NCBI GenBank assembly: GCA_036139795.1
Contig: JAYZYX010000170.1
Span: 1-26,475, forward strand
Reading direction: 5' to 3'
Length of the DNA stretch: 26,475 bases
Source of the DNA: Donghicola sp036139795
GTDB lineage: Bacteria > Pseudomonadota > Alphaproteobacteria > Rhodobacterales > Rhodobacteraceae
In this document: one piece after another, positions 7,875 through 15,715 of the stretch
Numbering within the stretch: position 1 is the first letter of the stretch
Layout of the letters: the number at the start of each line of letters is the position of its first letter
The notes under the pieces: generated by a model
Told to the model about the DNA's origin: nothing
Databases searched by the model: none
Seen by the model: the letters and a program-made list of their open reading frames with translations, nothing else
Program-made: the position numbers and the translations under genes

Positions 7875-8466
7875 CCAGCCCCTCTCTCTGGCCGCCGAAC
7901 TGGCGATGGGCCTGCTTACAGAAGACGAAGCCTATAAGGCCGAGCGTCGCCGCGCCACAGATCCCGCCTTTGATGCAGAAGTCTGGTGGTGGGAAGAGCG
8001 TCTGGCAGGCTGCTTTGCCAACCTGCCCCCGCAAAAGGCCCCCAAAGGCACCTACGACAAGATCGAAGCCCGCCTCTTCGGCACCCCCGACACCGCCAAA
8101 GCCCCCGGCAAGGGTTTTGGCTGGAAACCGGTGGTGGGCGGCATCATCGGGATCAAGGCCACACTTCTGGCAGCCTTCCTGATCACCCGCGCGCTGAACA
8201 CCGAAACCCATGTCTATGACACAGGGCTCGGCCAGATGACCCTGCGCTGGAACACCCAATCGGGCAGCATCACCAGCCAAAGCGCCGCGCAGACCACCCT
8301 GCATATCTGGGTCAAAACCCCCGCGGGCTACAGCTATCTGGGGAATGCTGGCCAAAAGCTGAACCTGCCTTTTGCCTCGGGCACCGTGCTGGCCCTCTCG
8401 GCGGACGGCCCCCTGAACAAGGCCCCCCGAATTCTGGCCGAACATAGCTTTATTCGCGAAGACTAA
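7864..8466 (+). CDS. RskA-like anti-sigma factor
   Basis: A 200-residue single-pass membrane protein. The N-terminal cytoplasmic part has the family pattern (AAELAMGLLTEDEAYKAERR, then DPAFDAEVWWWEERL, residues 10-47) used to hold the ECF sigma factor. One transmembrane helix lies at about 89-109 (VVGGIIGIKATLLAAFLITRA). The periplasmic C-terminal part (110-200) is predicted to be the sensor domain. It starts inside the sigma gene, so the two are made together. The classical zinc-binding HxxxCxxC motif of ZAS anti-sigma factors is absent. The signal that releases the sigma factor cannot be read from the sequence. Confidence 0.85.
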   Translation: MTSDQPLSLAAELAMGLLTEDEAYKAERRRATDPAFDAEVWWWEERLAGCFANLPPQKAPKGTYDKIEARLFGTPDTAKAPGKGFGWKPVVGGIIGIKATLLAAFLITRALNTETHVYDTGLGQMTLRWNTQSGSITSQSAAQTTLHIWVKTPAGYSYLGNAGQKLNLPFASGTVLALSADGPLNKAPRILAEHSFIRED

Positions 8467-8487
8467 GCTTCTTTATTGCATAAATAC

Positions 8488-8530
8488 TCACATCCCCGCC
8501 GCCGCCAGATGCGCAGCGGCAGGGATGTGA
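8488..8530. terminator. Long stem-loop after the sigma/anti-sigma operon
   Basis: Bases 8488-8502 pair with 8516-8530 (15 positions, a single C-A mismatch) around a 13-base loop, 22 bp after the anti-sigma stop. There is no T-run on either side, so it may be a factor-assisted terminator, an mRNA-stabilising 3' structure or a protein-binding palindrome. Confidence 0.45.
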
Positions 8531-8649
8531 TAGCGCGGCTTACACGATCCTTGATCCACCCGCATCCGCGCCAAAGCGCGATCAGGGAGGCAACCGGCGC
8601 TCACCCCTTATGGTGCCTGAATTTTCCGCGGAATTCCGCCCCCCGTAGG

Positions 8650-8661
8650 CCGGCGCGCCGG
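8650..8661. terminator. GC palindrome followed by T-rich stretch upstream of the RTX lipase
   Basis: CCGGCGCGCCGG is a perfect 12-bp palindrome followed on the + strand by TTTTCCCCTCTTTT. This resembles a weak intrinsic terminator, but a 12-base palindrome leaves little room for a loop. The rest of 8531-8765 shows no gene. Confidence 0.3.
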
Positions 8662-8765
8662 TTTTCCCCTCTTTTCCGCGAGGCAGAGGCAAGGGATCAT
8701 AGGGCCAGAGCGGGCCTTCGCGCCGCCGGTTTTATGTGTGTTTTTGATTTACAGGTTTTTTTGCC

Positions 8766-10736
8766 ATGCCTTCTTCGACCTCGGTTCTTGACCGCTATAC
8801 AGCCCTGACCATCGCCGGAAGTTTCGCCCATGTGGTCTACGGAGAGGATCGCCTACCCTCATCCTATCGCGGCAAAAGTGATAACGGGCTGGATGATGCC
8901 TATGACAGCTTTCTTGGCCTGCAAGGTTGGAGCGTCCTGAAACTACCCCTCTCGGGCAGCGGCGCATCCTACGCCGCGGGCGGGCTATACAGCGGCGATA
9001 CAGGCGGCGGCGATTATGATGCCCAAGCCCTTGTGGCCGAAACCGTGCTGCCCGACGGCACCAAGGTTGTGACCCTCAGCTTTCGCGGCACCGATGACAA
9101 CACCAATGCGGTGTTGGGACAGGCTTTCACCAAAAACGGGCTGCAAGGCTATTACGACGGATTTGAGCCCCTGATCGACGCGGTGATCGCCTATGTGAAC
9201 AAATCCTCGAACGGGGTCGATGCACTGGTGGTGACAGGCCACAGCCTTGGCGGCTCGATGGTGGATACCTTCATGATGCAGGACGCCGCGCGGGTGTCGA
9301 ACAGCGTGGATCTTGAAGCGATGGCAGTGGGCTCGGCCGGTCTGGTCAGCAGCATGGTCAAGAACGTAGACCTCAGCGATTACACCCTGCTGGCCAATGA
9401 CGGTGATCTGGTGGTCTATCCGGGGCTGGAAAGCTGGTGGGTGCCGACCGCGGTCCTCAGCCGGAATGAACACCCTGACGGGACGGTCCTGACCTTTGAA
9501 ATGCAGAACCTTGACCGTCTGGACGACGTGACAAACTGGTGGTCCACCGACTACATCGTCGGCCTGCAACACGAGAGCAAGCTCTACTACGAGAACACTC
9601 TGGCCCTGACCACCGATCCGCTGAACGGCTTTTTCAGCGGCAATCTGGTGATCATGGGCAATGGCAGTGATGCGGATGGCGACAACGTCGAGGCCACAGG
9701 CACCGACAGCGACGACCCCAGCGCCAATGACAATGGCAGCGCCGCACTGAAAGGCACAGGCGATGCCGATTACATCATTGGCCGCGAAGGCAATGACGAA
9801 TTGCTTGGCTTTGGCGGTGACGATCTGCTGTCTGGCGGCGCGGGCAATGACACCGCAAAGGGCGGCACCGGCTACGACAAGCTGCATGGGGGCGTCGGGC
9901 AGGATGATCTTTCTGGCGAGGGCGGCAACGACCGGCTCTGGGGCGGCGCGGGCGATGACACCCTGTCGGGAAGCGTGGGCAATGACACGCTGGACGGCGG
10001 CACCGGCGCGGACAAGCTCTACGCGGGCGGCGGCAACGATCGCGCCTTTGGCGGCGACGGCAACGATCTGCTGCGCGGGGGCGGCGGGCTGGACTGGCTC
10101 TGGGGTGATGACGGCAATGACACGCTTTACGGAGACACCGGCGCGGACAAACTGCGCGGCGGCACCGGCGCCGACCAGCTGCACGGCGGCGCGGGCAGCG
10201 ATAACATCACCGGCGGCGGCGGCGATGACCGCCTGTATGGTGACGGCGAGAACGACTTTATGCAGGGCAGCGGCGGCAATGACTCGGTTTACGGCGGGGC
10301 TGGCAACGATCGTCTGCGCGGCGATGCAGGTAATGATGTGCTGCGCGGTGGTGACGGGGCGGACAAGCTGTTCGGCGGCAACGGACGCGACAGCCTGAGC
10401 GGCGACACGGGCGCTGACCTGCTGCGCGGGGAAGCTGGTGCGGATGTGCTGCGCGGCGGGGCCTATCACGACACGCTGGTGGGCGGCTACGGTAACGACC
10501 TGCTGATCGGCGGGACAGGGCGCGATGTCTTTGTCTTTGCGGAAAATCACGGACGCGATGTGGTGCGCGACTTCGAGATCGGGATGGACCGCATCCGCTT
10601 TGACGGGCTTTCAAGCAGTGATCTGCGCCTGAGCTACAAGGGCGATGACACGGTGATCAAAGGCGACGGGCTGGAGGTCATTCTGCGCGATGTGCATCTG
10701 GACGATCTGAGCCAGAGCGATCTGTTTTATAACTGA
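8766..10736 (+). CDS. RTX lipase (lipase class 3 domain plus calcium-binding repeats)
   Basis: A 656-residue secreted lipase/esterase. The N-terminal domain (about 1-290) has SFRGTD at 105-110 (oxyanion region), the nucleophile elbow GHSLGG at 158-163 with Ser160, an Asp at 212/214 in NDGDLVVYPG, and a likely catalytic His269, matching the lipase_3 fold. RTX repeats GGxGxDxLx fill about 329-590. The C-terminus (VVRDFEIGMDRIRFD and a short beta tail) looks like an uncleaved type I secretion signal; there is no N-terminal signal peptide. The ribosome binding site is weak (an AGG upstream of a T-run). The catalytic residues are inferred from position. The exporter is not encoded here. Confidence 0.9.
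   Translation: MPSSTSVLDRYTALTIAGSFAHVVYGEDRLPSSYRGKSDNGLDDAYDSFLGLQGWSVLKLPLSGSGASYAAGGLYSGDTGGGDYDAQALVAETVLPDGTKVVTLSFRGTDDNTNAVLGQAFTKNGLQGYYDGFEPLIDAVIAYVNKSSNGVDALVVTGHSLGGSMVDTFMMQDAARVSNSVDLEAMAVGSAGLVSSMVKNVDLSDYTLLANDGDLVVYPGLESWWVPTAVLSRNEHPDGTVLTFEMQNLDRLDDVTNWWSTDYIVGLQHESKLYYENTLALTTDPLNGFFSGNLVIMGNGSDADGDNVEATGTDSDDPSANDNGSAALKGTGDADYIIGREGNDELLGFGGDDLLSGGAGNDTAKGGTGYDKLHGGVGQDDLSGEGGNDRLWGGAGDDTLSGSVGNDTLDGGTGADKLYAGGGNDRAFGGDGNDLLRGGGGLDWLWGDDGNDTLYGDTGADKLRGGTGADQLHGGAGSDNITGGGGDDRLYGDGENDFMQGSGGNDSVYGGAGNDRLRGDAGNDVLRGGDGADKLFGGNGRDSLSGDTGADLLRGEAGADVLRGGAYHDTLVGGYGNDLLIGGTGRDVFVFAENHGRDVVRDFEIGMDRIRFDGLSSSDLRLSYKGDDTVIKGDGLEVILRDVHLDDLSQSDLFYN
9750..10535 (+). repeat. RTX nonapeptide repeat array in the lipase gene
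   Basis: About 28 near-continuous 27-bp coding units for GGxGxDxLx motifs. Unlike the metalloprotease array it has no IEN-type inserts. Confidence 0.85.
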
Positions 10737-10755
10737 TCTTTTCATGCCAACGGGT

Positions 10756-10783
10756 CGGGGGCTCTGCCCCCGGCCTTTCGGCC
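10756..10783 (+). terminator. Tandem GC hairpins after the RTX lipase
   Basis: CGGGGGC-TCT-GCCCCCG (10756-10772) is a perfect 7-bp hairpin and is followed by GGCC-TTTC-GGCC (10772-10783). They begin 20 bp after the lipase stop and directly precede the dispersed AGGTATTTTGCCAAGATGAA element, a combination I recall at gene ends in Rhodobacteraceae. They probably end lipase transcription, although no clean T-run follows. Confidence 0.55.
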
Positions 10784-10790
10784 TCCCCCG

Positions 10791-10811
10791 AGGTATTTTG
10801 CCAAGATGAAA
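10791..10811 (+). repeat. Dispersed intergenic repeat, copy 1
   Basis: AGGTATTTTGCCAAGATGAA plus one A. The same element with one extra T occurs in inverted orientation at 22047-22068. Both copies lie downstream of a gene and in that gene's orientation. Confidence 0.6.
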
Positions 10812-10901
10812 TAGGGGCCCGCCTGCACAGCCTTGGTGCGCGGGTGGATGTAGGCGTGGGTTTTGGCGCGGTTATATTGGTGGGCAGTTTAGGAGGCTGC
10901 C

Positions 10902-11813
10902 ATGAGTTGGAACCCGATGAGCGCCCATAGAGGCGATGCGCTTGAGACCCTGATCATTCCGCGGGCGCGGGATATTGGCGGGTTTGAGGTGCGGCGGGCG
11001 TTGCCCTCGGCCCAGAGGCAGATGGTGGGTCCGTTTATCTTCTTTGATCAGGTGGGACCGGCGGAGTTTGTGACGGGCTCTGGGCTGGATGTGCGGCCAC
11101 ATCCGCATATCGGCTTGGGGACGGTGACCTATCTTTATCAAGGCGCCTTCGAGCATCGGGACAGCACTGGCGCGCAGCAGGTGATCTCGCCCGGGGATGT
11201 GAACTGGATGATCGCCGGAAAAGGCGTAACTCATTCCGAACGCACGGGGCCGGAGGTTCGGGCGGCGGGACATGGGTTGTTCGGGGTGCAGACGTGGATT
11301 GCCCTGCCAGAGCGGGATGAGGATATGGACCCGTCCTTTGAGCATCACGGCAAAGGGGCTTTGCCGGTTTTGCGGGATGGCGGGGCCTCGGCCCGGGTGA
11401 TTTTGGGGCAGGCCTATGGGGTCAAAAGCCCTGTGACCATGCCGTCCGAGGCTTTTTATCTGGATGTGACTTTAGAGGCTGGCGCGGGGTTTCCCTTGCC
11501 GGACGAGCATGAGGATCGGGGAATTTTCATCATGCAAGGCAGCATCGCGGTCGCGGGGCAAAGCTATGATGCGGGGCAGATGATGGTGTTCCGGCCCGGT
11601 GACGGGATCTCTGTTCAGGCGGGCGCGCAAGGGGCGCGGCTGTTGGTGCTTGGGGGCGCGACGATGAATGAGCGCCGCTATATCTGGTGGAACTTTGTGT
11701 CGTCTTCCAAGGAGAAGATCGAGGCTGCCAAAGAGGCTTGGAAACGGGCCGATTGGGACAACGGCCCGTTCCGCCTGCCGCCCGGAGACGATCAGGAGTT
11801 TATCGCGCTATAG
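10902..11813 (+). CDS. Pirin family protein
   Basis: A 303-residue bicupin of the pirin family. The metal-binding residues are visible in the N-terminal cupin: H67 and H69 in RPHPHIG, H111 and E113 in THSERT, matching the ligands of human pirin. The C-terminal pirin domain is at about 170-280. Some bacterial pirins act as quercetin dioxygenases, others modulate transcription or metabolism; which applies here is open. The start is well supported by TTTAGGAGG 5 bases upstream of the ATG. The gene stands alone, following a terminator and converging with a small reverse-strand ORF 4 bp beyond its stop. Confidence 0.93.
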   Translation: MSWNPMSAHRGDALETLIIPRARDIGGFEVRRALPSAQRQMVGPFIFFDQVGPAEFVTGSGLDVRPHPHIGLGTVTYLYQGAFEHRDSTGAQQVISPGDVNWMIAGKGVTHSERTGPEVRAAGHGLFGVQTWIALPERDEDMDPSFEHHGKGALPVLRDGGASARVILGQAYGVKSPVTMPSEAFYLDVTLEAGAGFPLPDEHEDRGIFIMQGSIAVAGQSYDAGQMMVFRPGDGISVQAGAQGARLLVLGGATMNERRYIWWNFVSSSKEKIEAAKEAWKRADWDNGPFRLPPGDDQEFIAL

Positions 11814-11817
11814 CGTA

Positions 11818-11988
11818 TTAGCCGCTGGATGCCTGCATTTTCGCCAATGCCTCGGGCGAGATCGAGACGGTGTCCGTCGCGGTCTGTGCAGGGGCCTGCG
11901 CTGTGGGGACGGCGGCAGGAGCGGCATTGGAGATTGCGGCCATGACTTGCGCCGCAGCCGCGCTGTGTGAACAGCCGGATACACCCAT
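11818..11988 (-). CDS. Small Ala-rich protein (56 aa), unknown function
   Basis: A short reverse-strand ORF from an ATG at 11988 with an excellent ribosome binding site (AAAGGAGAG, about 6 bases upstream). The protein is rich in Ala, Pro and Thr and ends in a polar, probably helical segment (DTVSISPEALAKMQ). An N-terminal Cys at position 6 follows a very short N-terminus, so a classical lipoprotein signal is unlikely. I do not recognise the family. Third positions are GC-rich like real genes here. It ends 4 bp from the pirin stop, in convergent orientation. Confidence 0.6.
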   Translation of the reverse strand: MGVSGCSHSAAAAQVMAAISNAAPAAVPTAQAPAQTATDTVSISPEALAKMQASSG

Positions 11989-12082
11989 GAGTGTCTCTCC
12001 TTTCAGTCGGGCTGCCAGAGGCAGCGTACTTTGAGGAGTACGGAGCGGGTGAGATTTCGTTTAATCACCGCGCCGTGAGAGA

Positions 12083-12106
12083 GGGGCAGCACCTGCGCGC
12101 TGCCCC
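12083..12106 (-). terminator. Terminator of the pyrimidine catabolism/ABC operon
   Basis: GGGGCAGC pairs perfectly with GCTGCCCC across an 8-base loop, beginning 8 bp downstream of the stop of the substrate-binding protein gene. On the reverse strand it is followed by TCTCTC rather than a clean T-run. Confidence 0.6.
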
Positions 12107-12114
12107 TTGCCAGG

Positions 12115-13098
12115 TTACTTCAGGGCCGCGTCGGTGATCGCCAGCGTGTAGGCGCCCTCGGGCTCTTTGGTGATCACGGGGTCCGAGCCGCCTGCCAGCA
12201 GGGTGGCCACGGTACGCTCATAATCGGCGGGGTCCAGCGTGCCGTCCGAACCTGCGGTCAGCTTGGCCACTTCGCCCATCATGTAGATCTGATGCTCTTC
12301 GGTTTGGGCGCCGGTTTCATCGTTGTCCAGAACGATCATAGCCGCGTCTTCGGGGTTCTCTTCGGCCCATTTCCAGCCCTGCATCGAGGCGCGGACGAAG
12401 CGAACCATTTTGTCCTCAAAGGCGGGATCGGCCAGCTTGTCTTCCAGCGCGTAAAGGCCGTCTTCCAGAGTGGCAACACCCACGTCTTCGTACTTGAAGG
12501 TGACCAGTTCATCCGCCGAGACGCCTGCCTCAAGCACCTGACCGTATTCGTTGTAGGTCATGGTCGAGATACAGTCCGCTTGACGCTGCAGTAGCGGGTC
12601 CACGTTGAAGCCTTGCTTCAGCACGGTGACGCCATCCGCGCCGCCTTCGGTCGAGATGCCCTCTTGGCTCATCCACGACAGGAAGGGGTATTCGTTGCCG
12701 TAGAACCAGACGCCCAGAGTGTGGCCGGGGAAATCGGCGGGGCCGGTGATGCCGCTGTCTTTCCAGCAGGTCAGCATCAGACCCGAGGATTTGAAGGGCT
12801 GCGCGATGTTGACGATGGGCAGGCCCTTTTCACGGGCGGCCAGTGCCGAAGGCATCCAGTCAATCATCACATCGGCGCCGCCGCCTGCCAGCACCTGACC
12901 GGGGGCGATGTCGGGGCCGCCTGCCAGAATGGTGACGTTCAGGCCCTCGGCCTCATAGAAGCCTTGCTCCAGCGCCACATAGTAGCCGGCAAACTGGGCT
13001 TGGGTGACCCATTTCAGCTGCAAGGTGACGTCATCAGCGGCATAGGCGCTGGTGGCGGTCGTCAGGGCGGCCGCTGTGGCCATCAGGTATTTTCTCAT
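12115..13098 (-). CDS. ABC transporter substrate-binding protein, Thi5/NMT1-like (pyrimidine-type)
   Basis: A 327-residue periplasmic binding protein. A signal peptide covers residues 1-20 (cleavage after TATSAYA). The mature protein begins with VTLQLKWVTQAQFAGYYVALEQGFY, a hallmark of the NMT1/THI5-like family that binds pyrimidine precursors and related small rings. A strong AAGGAG lies 7 bases before the ATG. It is the last gene of the run amidohydrolase-hydantoinase-ATPase-two permeases and is separated from the permease by a hairpin at 13123-13138, as is common for highly expressed binding proteins. From context the ligand is probably uracil, thymine, a dihydropyrimidine or hydantoin; hydroxymethylpyrimidine is the main alternative. 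Confidence 0.9.
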   Translation of the reverse strand: MRKYLMATAAALTTATSAYAADDVTLQLKWVTQAQFAGYYVALEQGFYEAEGLNVTILAGGPDIAPGQVLAGGGADVMIDWMPSALAAREKGLPIVNIAQPFKSSGLMLTCWKDSGITGPADFPGHTLGVWFYGNEYPFLSWMSQEGISTEGGADGVTVLKQGFNVDPLLQRQADCISTMTYNEYGQVLEAGVSADELVTFKYEDVGVATLEDGLYALEDKLADPAFEDKMVRFVRASMQGWKWAEENPEDAAMIVLDNDETGAQTEEHQIYMMGEVAKLTAGSDGTLDPADYERTVATLLAGGSDPVITKEPEGAYTLAITDAALK

Positions 13099-13122
13099 TG
13101 TCGACTCCTTGTTGGCGTTGAT

Positions 13123-13138
13123 CCGGCTTTTGCGCCGG
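13123..13138 (-). other. Intercistronic hairpin between permease and binding protein genes
   Basis: CCGGC and GCCGG (5 bp, 6-base loop) lie directly after the permease stop and before the binding protein's ribosome binding site. Such structures often stabilise the upstream transcript end or cause differential expression of the binding protein. Confidence 0.4.
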
Positions 13139-13987
13139 TTAGTGTTTTCTTTGCGAGGGGTGCCAGAAGGTCACCCAAGCCTCGATCTTGGCGATCAGCC
13201 CATAAAACAGGCTGCCCGCAATGGCGGCGACCACGATCTCTGCCCAAACCATATCAAGGGCAAGCTGACCGACCGAGGTCGAGATTCGGAAACCCATCCC
13301 CTTCACAGGAGAGCCGAAGAATTCCGCCACGATAGCACCGATCAAGGCCAGTGTAGTGGCGATCTTCAGGCCGTTGAAGATGAAGGGCATGGCCGCAGGG
13401 ATGCGCAGTTTCAGCAGCGTCTGCATGTAGGACGCGCCATAGGTGCGCATCAGATCGCGCTGCATGACGGATGTGTCGCGCAAGCCCGCCACGGTGTTTA
13501 CCAGCATCGGGAAGAACACCATGACCACGACCACAGCGGCCTTGGACTGCCAGTCGAACCCGAACCACATGACCAGAATGGGCGCGGTGCCAACGATTGG
13601 TAGAGCGGCGACAAAGTTCCCCACGGGCAGCAACCCGCGCCGCAGGAAATCATAGCGGTCCACGATGATCGCCACCAGAAAGGCTGATCCGCAGCCGATC
13701 AGGTAGCCCGCCAGCGCGCCTTTCAGGAAGGTCTGCTGAAAATCGCCCCAAAGAACAGCGGTGTTCGCCTTGAAGGCGGCAAGGATCGCGGTAGGTGCGG
13801 GCAGGATGACGGGTGGCACATTCAAGCCGCGCACCAGCACCTCCCACATCAGCAGAACGGTCAGGCCGAAAAGGATCGGCACCGAGATCCGCGCCGCTGA
13901 TGTATTGGCCCCCCGGCCATTGGCGATGACAGTATTCAGACCCCATCCGGCGACCCAGATGATCAGGGCGAAAAGCACATAGATCAT
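13139..13987 (-). CDS. ABC transporter permease 2 (SsuC/TauC-like family)
   Basis: A 282-residue integral membrane protein with about six or seven hydrophobic helices. The binding-protein-dependent permease signature that contacts the ATPase is around residues 185-215 (DLMRTYGASYMQTLLKLRIPAAMPFIFNGLK). Its ATG overlaps the stop of permease 1 (ATGA), so the two are translationally coupled and probably form a heterodimeric channel. Part of the importer with the Thi5-like binding protein and the ATPase in the same run. Confidence 0.9.
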   Translation of the reverse strand: MIYVLFALIIWVAGWGLNTVIANGRGANTSAARISVPILFGLTVLLMWEVLVRGLNVPPVILPAPTAILAAFKANTAVLWGDFQQTFLKGALAGYLIGCGSAFLVAIIVDRYDFLRRGLLPVGNFVAALPIVGTAPILVMWFGFDWQSKAAVVVVMVFFPMLVNTVAGLRDTSVMQRDLMRTYGASYMQTLLKLRIPAAMPFIFNGLKIATTLALIGAIVAEFFGSPVKGMGFRISTSVGQLALDMVWAEIVVAAIAGSLFYGLIAKIEAWVTFWHPSQRKH

Positions 13988-14931
13988 GCCTGTACCCCCA
14001 TGCGTTTCAGGGTCTTGCCCTCAATCCAGCCGATCAGCGCCACCAACAGGGCGGCCATCGCGGCGGCAAAGAAGAGGGCGGCCCAGATTTGCTCGGTTTG
14101 GCCATAGTACGAGCCCCCAAGCATCCGCGCCCCAAGACCGCCCCGCTGCACGGGAAGTTCGCCCACAATGGCGCCGACCAATGATGCGGCGATGCCCACT
14201 TTCAGCGAGGTGAACAGATACGGGACCGAGGACGGCAGCCGTAGCATCCAGAAGGTCTGGGATTTGCTGGCGTTGTAGGTCCGCAAAAGGTCCAGCTGCA
14301 TGGCGTCAGGGCTGCGCAGACCTTTGACCATACCCACGACCACAGGGAAAAAGGACAGATAGGCGCTGATCACGGCCTTGGGGACCAGCCCCTGAATGCC
14401 AAATGAATAAAGGACCACGATGATCATCGGGGCCAGCGCCACAATGGGGATGGTCTGGCTGACAATCGCCCAAGGCATCACCGACATGTCCATCGTCTTG
14501 CTATGGACGATCCCGACCGCCAGCAGCACCCCAAGCCCTGCGCCGATGGCAAAGCCAAGCACCGTGGCGGAAAGAGTAATCCAGCCGTGATAGATCAGGG
14601 ATTTGTTCGACAGGCTACCCGATTTCACAAGGCCGCGGCGACCGTAGACCTCTTCGTTCCAAGTGCTGTCCCATAGCTCGGCCACGATCTGGTGCGGCGC
14701 GGGCAGGCGGGCGCGGTCCACGGACCAACTGCCCCCCAAAACGCCGCTGTTCTGGGCCATCAGGGCAAAGCGGCCCATCTCGGCCCGCTCGCGTGCGCCT
14801 TCGGGCGAGACTGCAACCCCTGCCCGCTCGGCGGCGGTCAGGGTTTCCTGCACGTTCATCGGCACGCAGGCCACGTACCATAGCGCGATGATCGCAAGGA
14901 CCACCGTCAGGATCGGTCCGGCTTTAGTCAT
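13984..14931 (-). CDS. ABC transporter permease 1 with periplasmic insertion
   Basis: A 315-residue permease of the same family. The coupling signature is at about 218-250 (DLLRTYNASKSQTFWMLRLPSSVPYLFTSLK). Between the first hydrophobic segment (7-24) and the core is a polar stretch of roughly 90 residues, probably periplasmic, which is longer than in SsuC/TauC proteins. The ATG at 14931 overlaps the ATPase stop by 8 bp (ATGACTAA), which decides the start over an in-frame codon 20 residues upstream inside the ATPase gene. It pairs with permease 2. Confidence 0.88.
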   Translation of the reverse strand: MTKAGPILTVVLAIIALWYVACVPMNVQETLTAAERAGVAVSPEGARERAEMGRFALMAQNSGVLGGSWSVDRARLPAPHQIVAELWDSTWNEEVYGRRGLVKSGSLSNKSLIYHGWITLSATVLGFAIGAGLGVLLAVGIVHSKTMDMSVMPWAIVSQTIPIVALAPMIIVVLYSFGIQGLVPKAVISAYLSFFPVVVGMVKGLRSPDAMQLDLLRTYNASKSQTFWMLRLPSSVPYLFTSLKVGIAASLVGAIVGELPVQRGGLGARMLGGSYYGQTEQIWAALFFAAAMAALLVALIGWIEGKTLKRMGVQA

Positions 14932-15697
14932 CAATATGCCCCGCACGCAGACCTTCGCGGACCCGATGGGCGATCTGGATGAACTCGGCACTGTCGCGAA
15001 TATCTAGGGGACGTTCGCGGGGCAAAGTGCTTTCGATCACATCGGTAATCCGCCCCGGACGGGGGGACATGACGACGATTTTGGTGGACAGATACACCGC
15101 CTCGGGGATCGAGTGGGTGACAAACCCGATGGTCTTTTCCGTCCGCGCCCACAGCTTCAACAGCGCCTCATTCAGCTTGTCGCGGACAATCTCATCAAGC
15201 GCGCCGAAGGGTTCGTCCATCAGCAGGATATCCGCGTCAAACGCGAGCGCCCGCGCGATCGAGGCCCGCTGCTGCATGCCCCCCGACAATTGCCAAGGGA
15301 ACTTCTTCTCAAACCCCGTCAGGTCCACCAGATCAAGGGTCTTTCGGACCCGCTCTGCCTGATCGGATTTGGAAAAACCCATGATCTCCAAAGGCAGACG
15401 AATGTTGCCGCCGATGGTGCGCCACGGGTAAAGCCCCGCCGCCTGAAAGACATAGCCATAGGCGCGGGCCTTGCGGGCCTCATCAGGGGTCATGCCGTTG
15501 ACGGTCAGCGTGCCGCTGGTGGGATGTTCCAGCCCCGCGATGCAGCGCAAAAACGTGGTCTTGCCGCAGCCCGAGGGGCCAATGAAGGAAACGAAATCCC
15601 CTTTCTCGATATTCAGGTTTACGTCACGAAGGGCCTGTATCGGCCCATCATTTGACTGGAACGTAAGGTTAAGCGCTTTGGCTTCGATGACGCTCAT
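14924..15697 (-). CDS. ABC transporter ATP-binding protein (SsuB/TauB-like)
   Basis: A 257-residue nucleotide-binding subunit. Walker A GPSGCGKTT is at 40-48, the ABC signature LSGGMQQR near 138-145, and Walker B ILLMDEPFGALD shortly after, followed by a switch histidine in VTHS. It powers the import system formed with the two permeases. The gene begins 18 bp after the hydantoinase stop with only a weak ribosome binding site, so translation may be coupled. Confidence 0.93.
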   Translation of the reverse strand: MSVIEAKALNLTFQSNDGPIQALRDVNLNIEKGDFVSFIGPSGCGKTTFLRCIAGLEHPTSGTLTVNGMTPDEARKARAYGYVFQAAGLYPWRTIGGNIRLPLEIMGFSKSDQAERVRKTLDLVDLTGFEKKFPWQLSGGMQQRASIARALAFDADILLMDEPFGALDEIVRDKLNEALLKLWARTEKTIGFVTHSIPEAVYLSTKIVVMSPRPGRITDVIESTLPRERPLDIRDSAEFIQIAHRVREGLRAGHIDD

Positions 15698-15715
15698 CCG
15701 GTCTTCTACTTTCTT

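Noticed and set aside
9750..10535. CRISPR-like or tandem noncoding repeats
   Set aside because: The periodicity is 27 bp, in frame, and encodes GGxGxDxLx; no constant repeat/unique spacer structure.
8985..10550. Long reverse-strand ORF (521 codons) inside the RTX lipase
   Set aside because: Same cause: complement of RTX and lipase coding sequence, while the + strand has clear catalytic and calcium-binding motifs.
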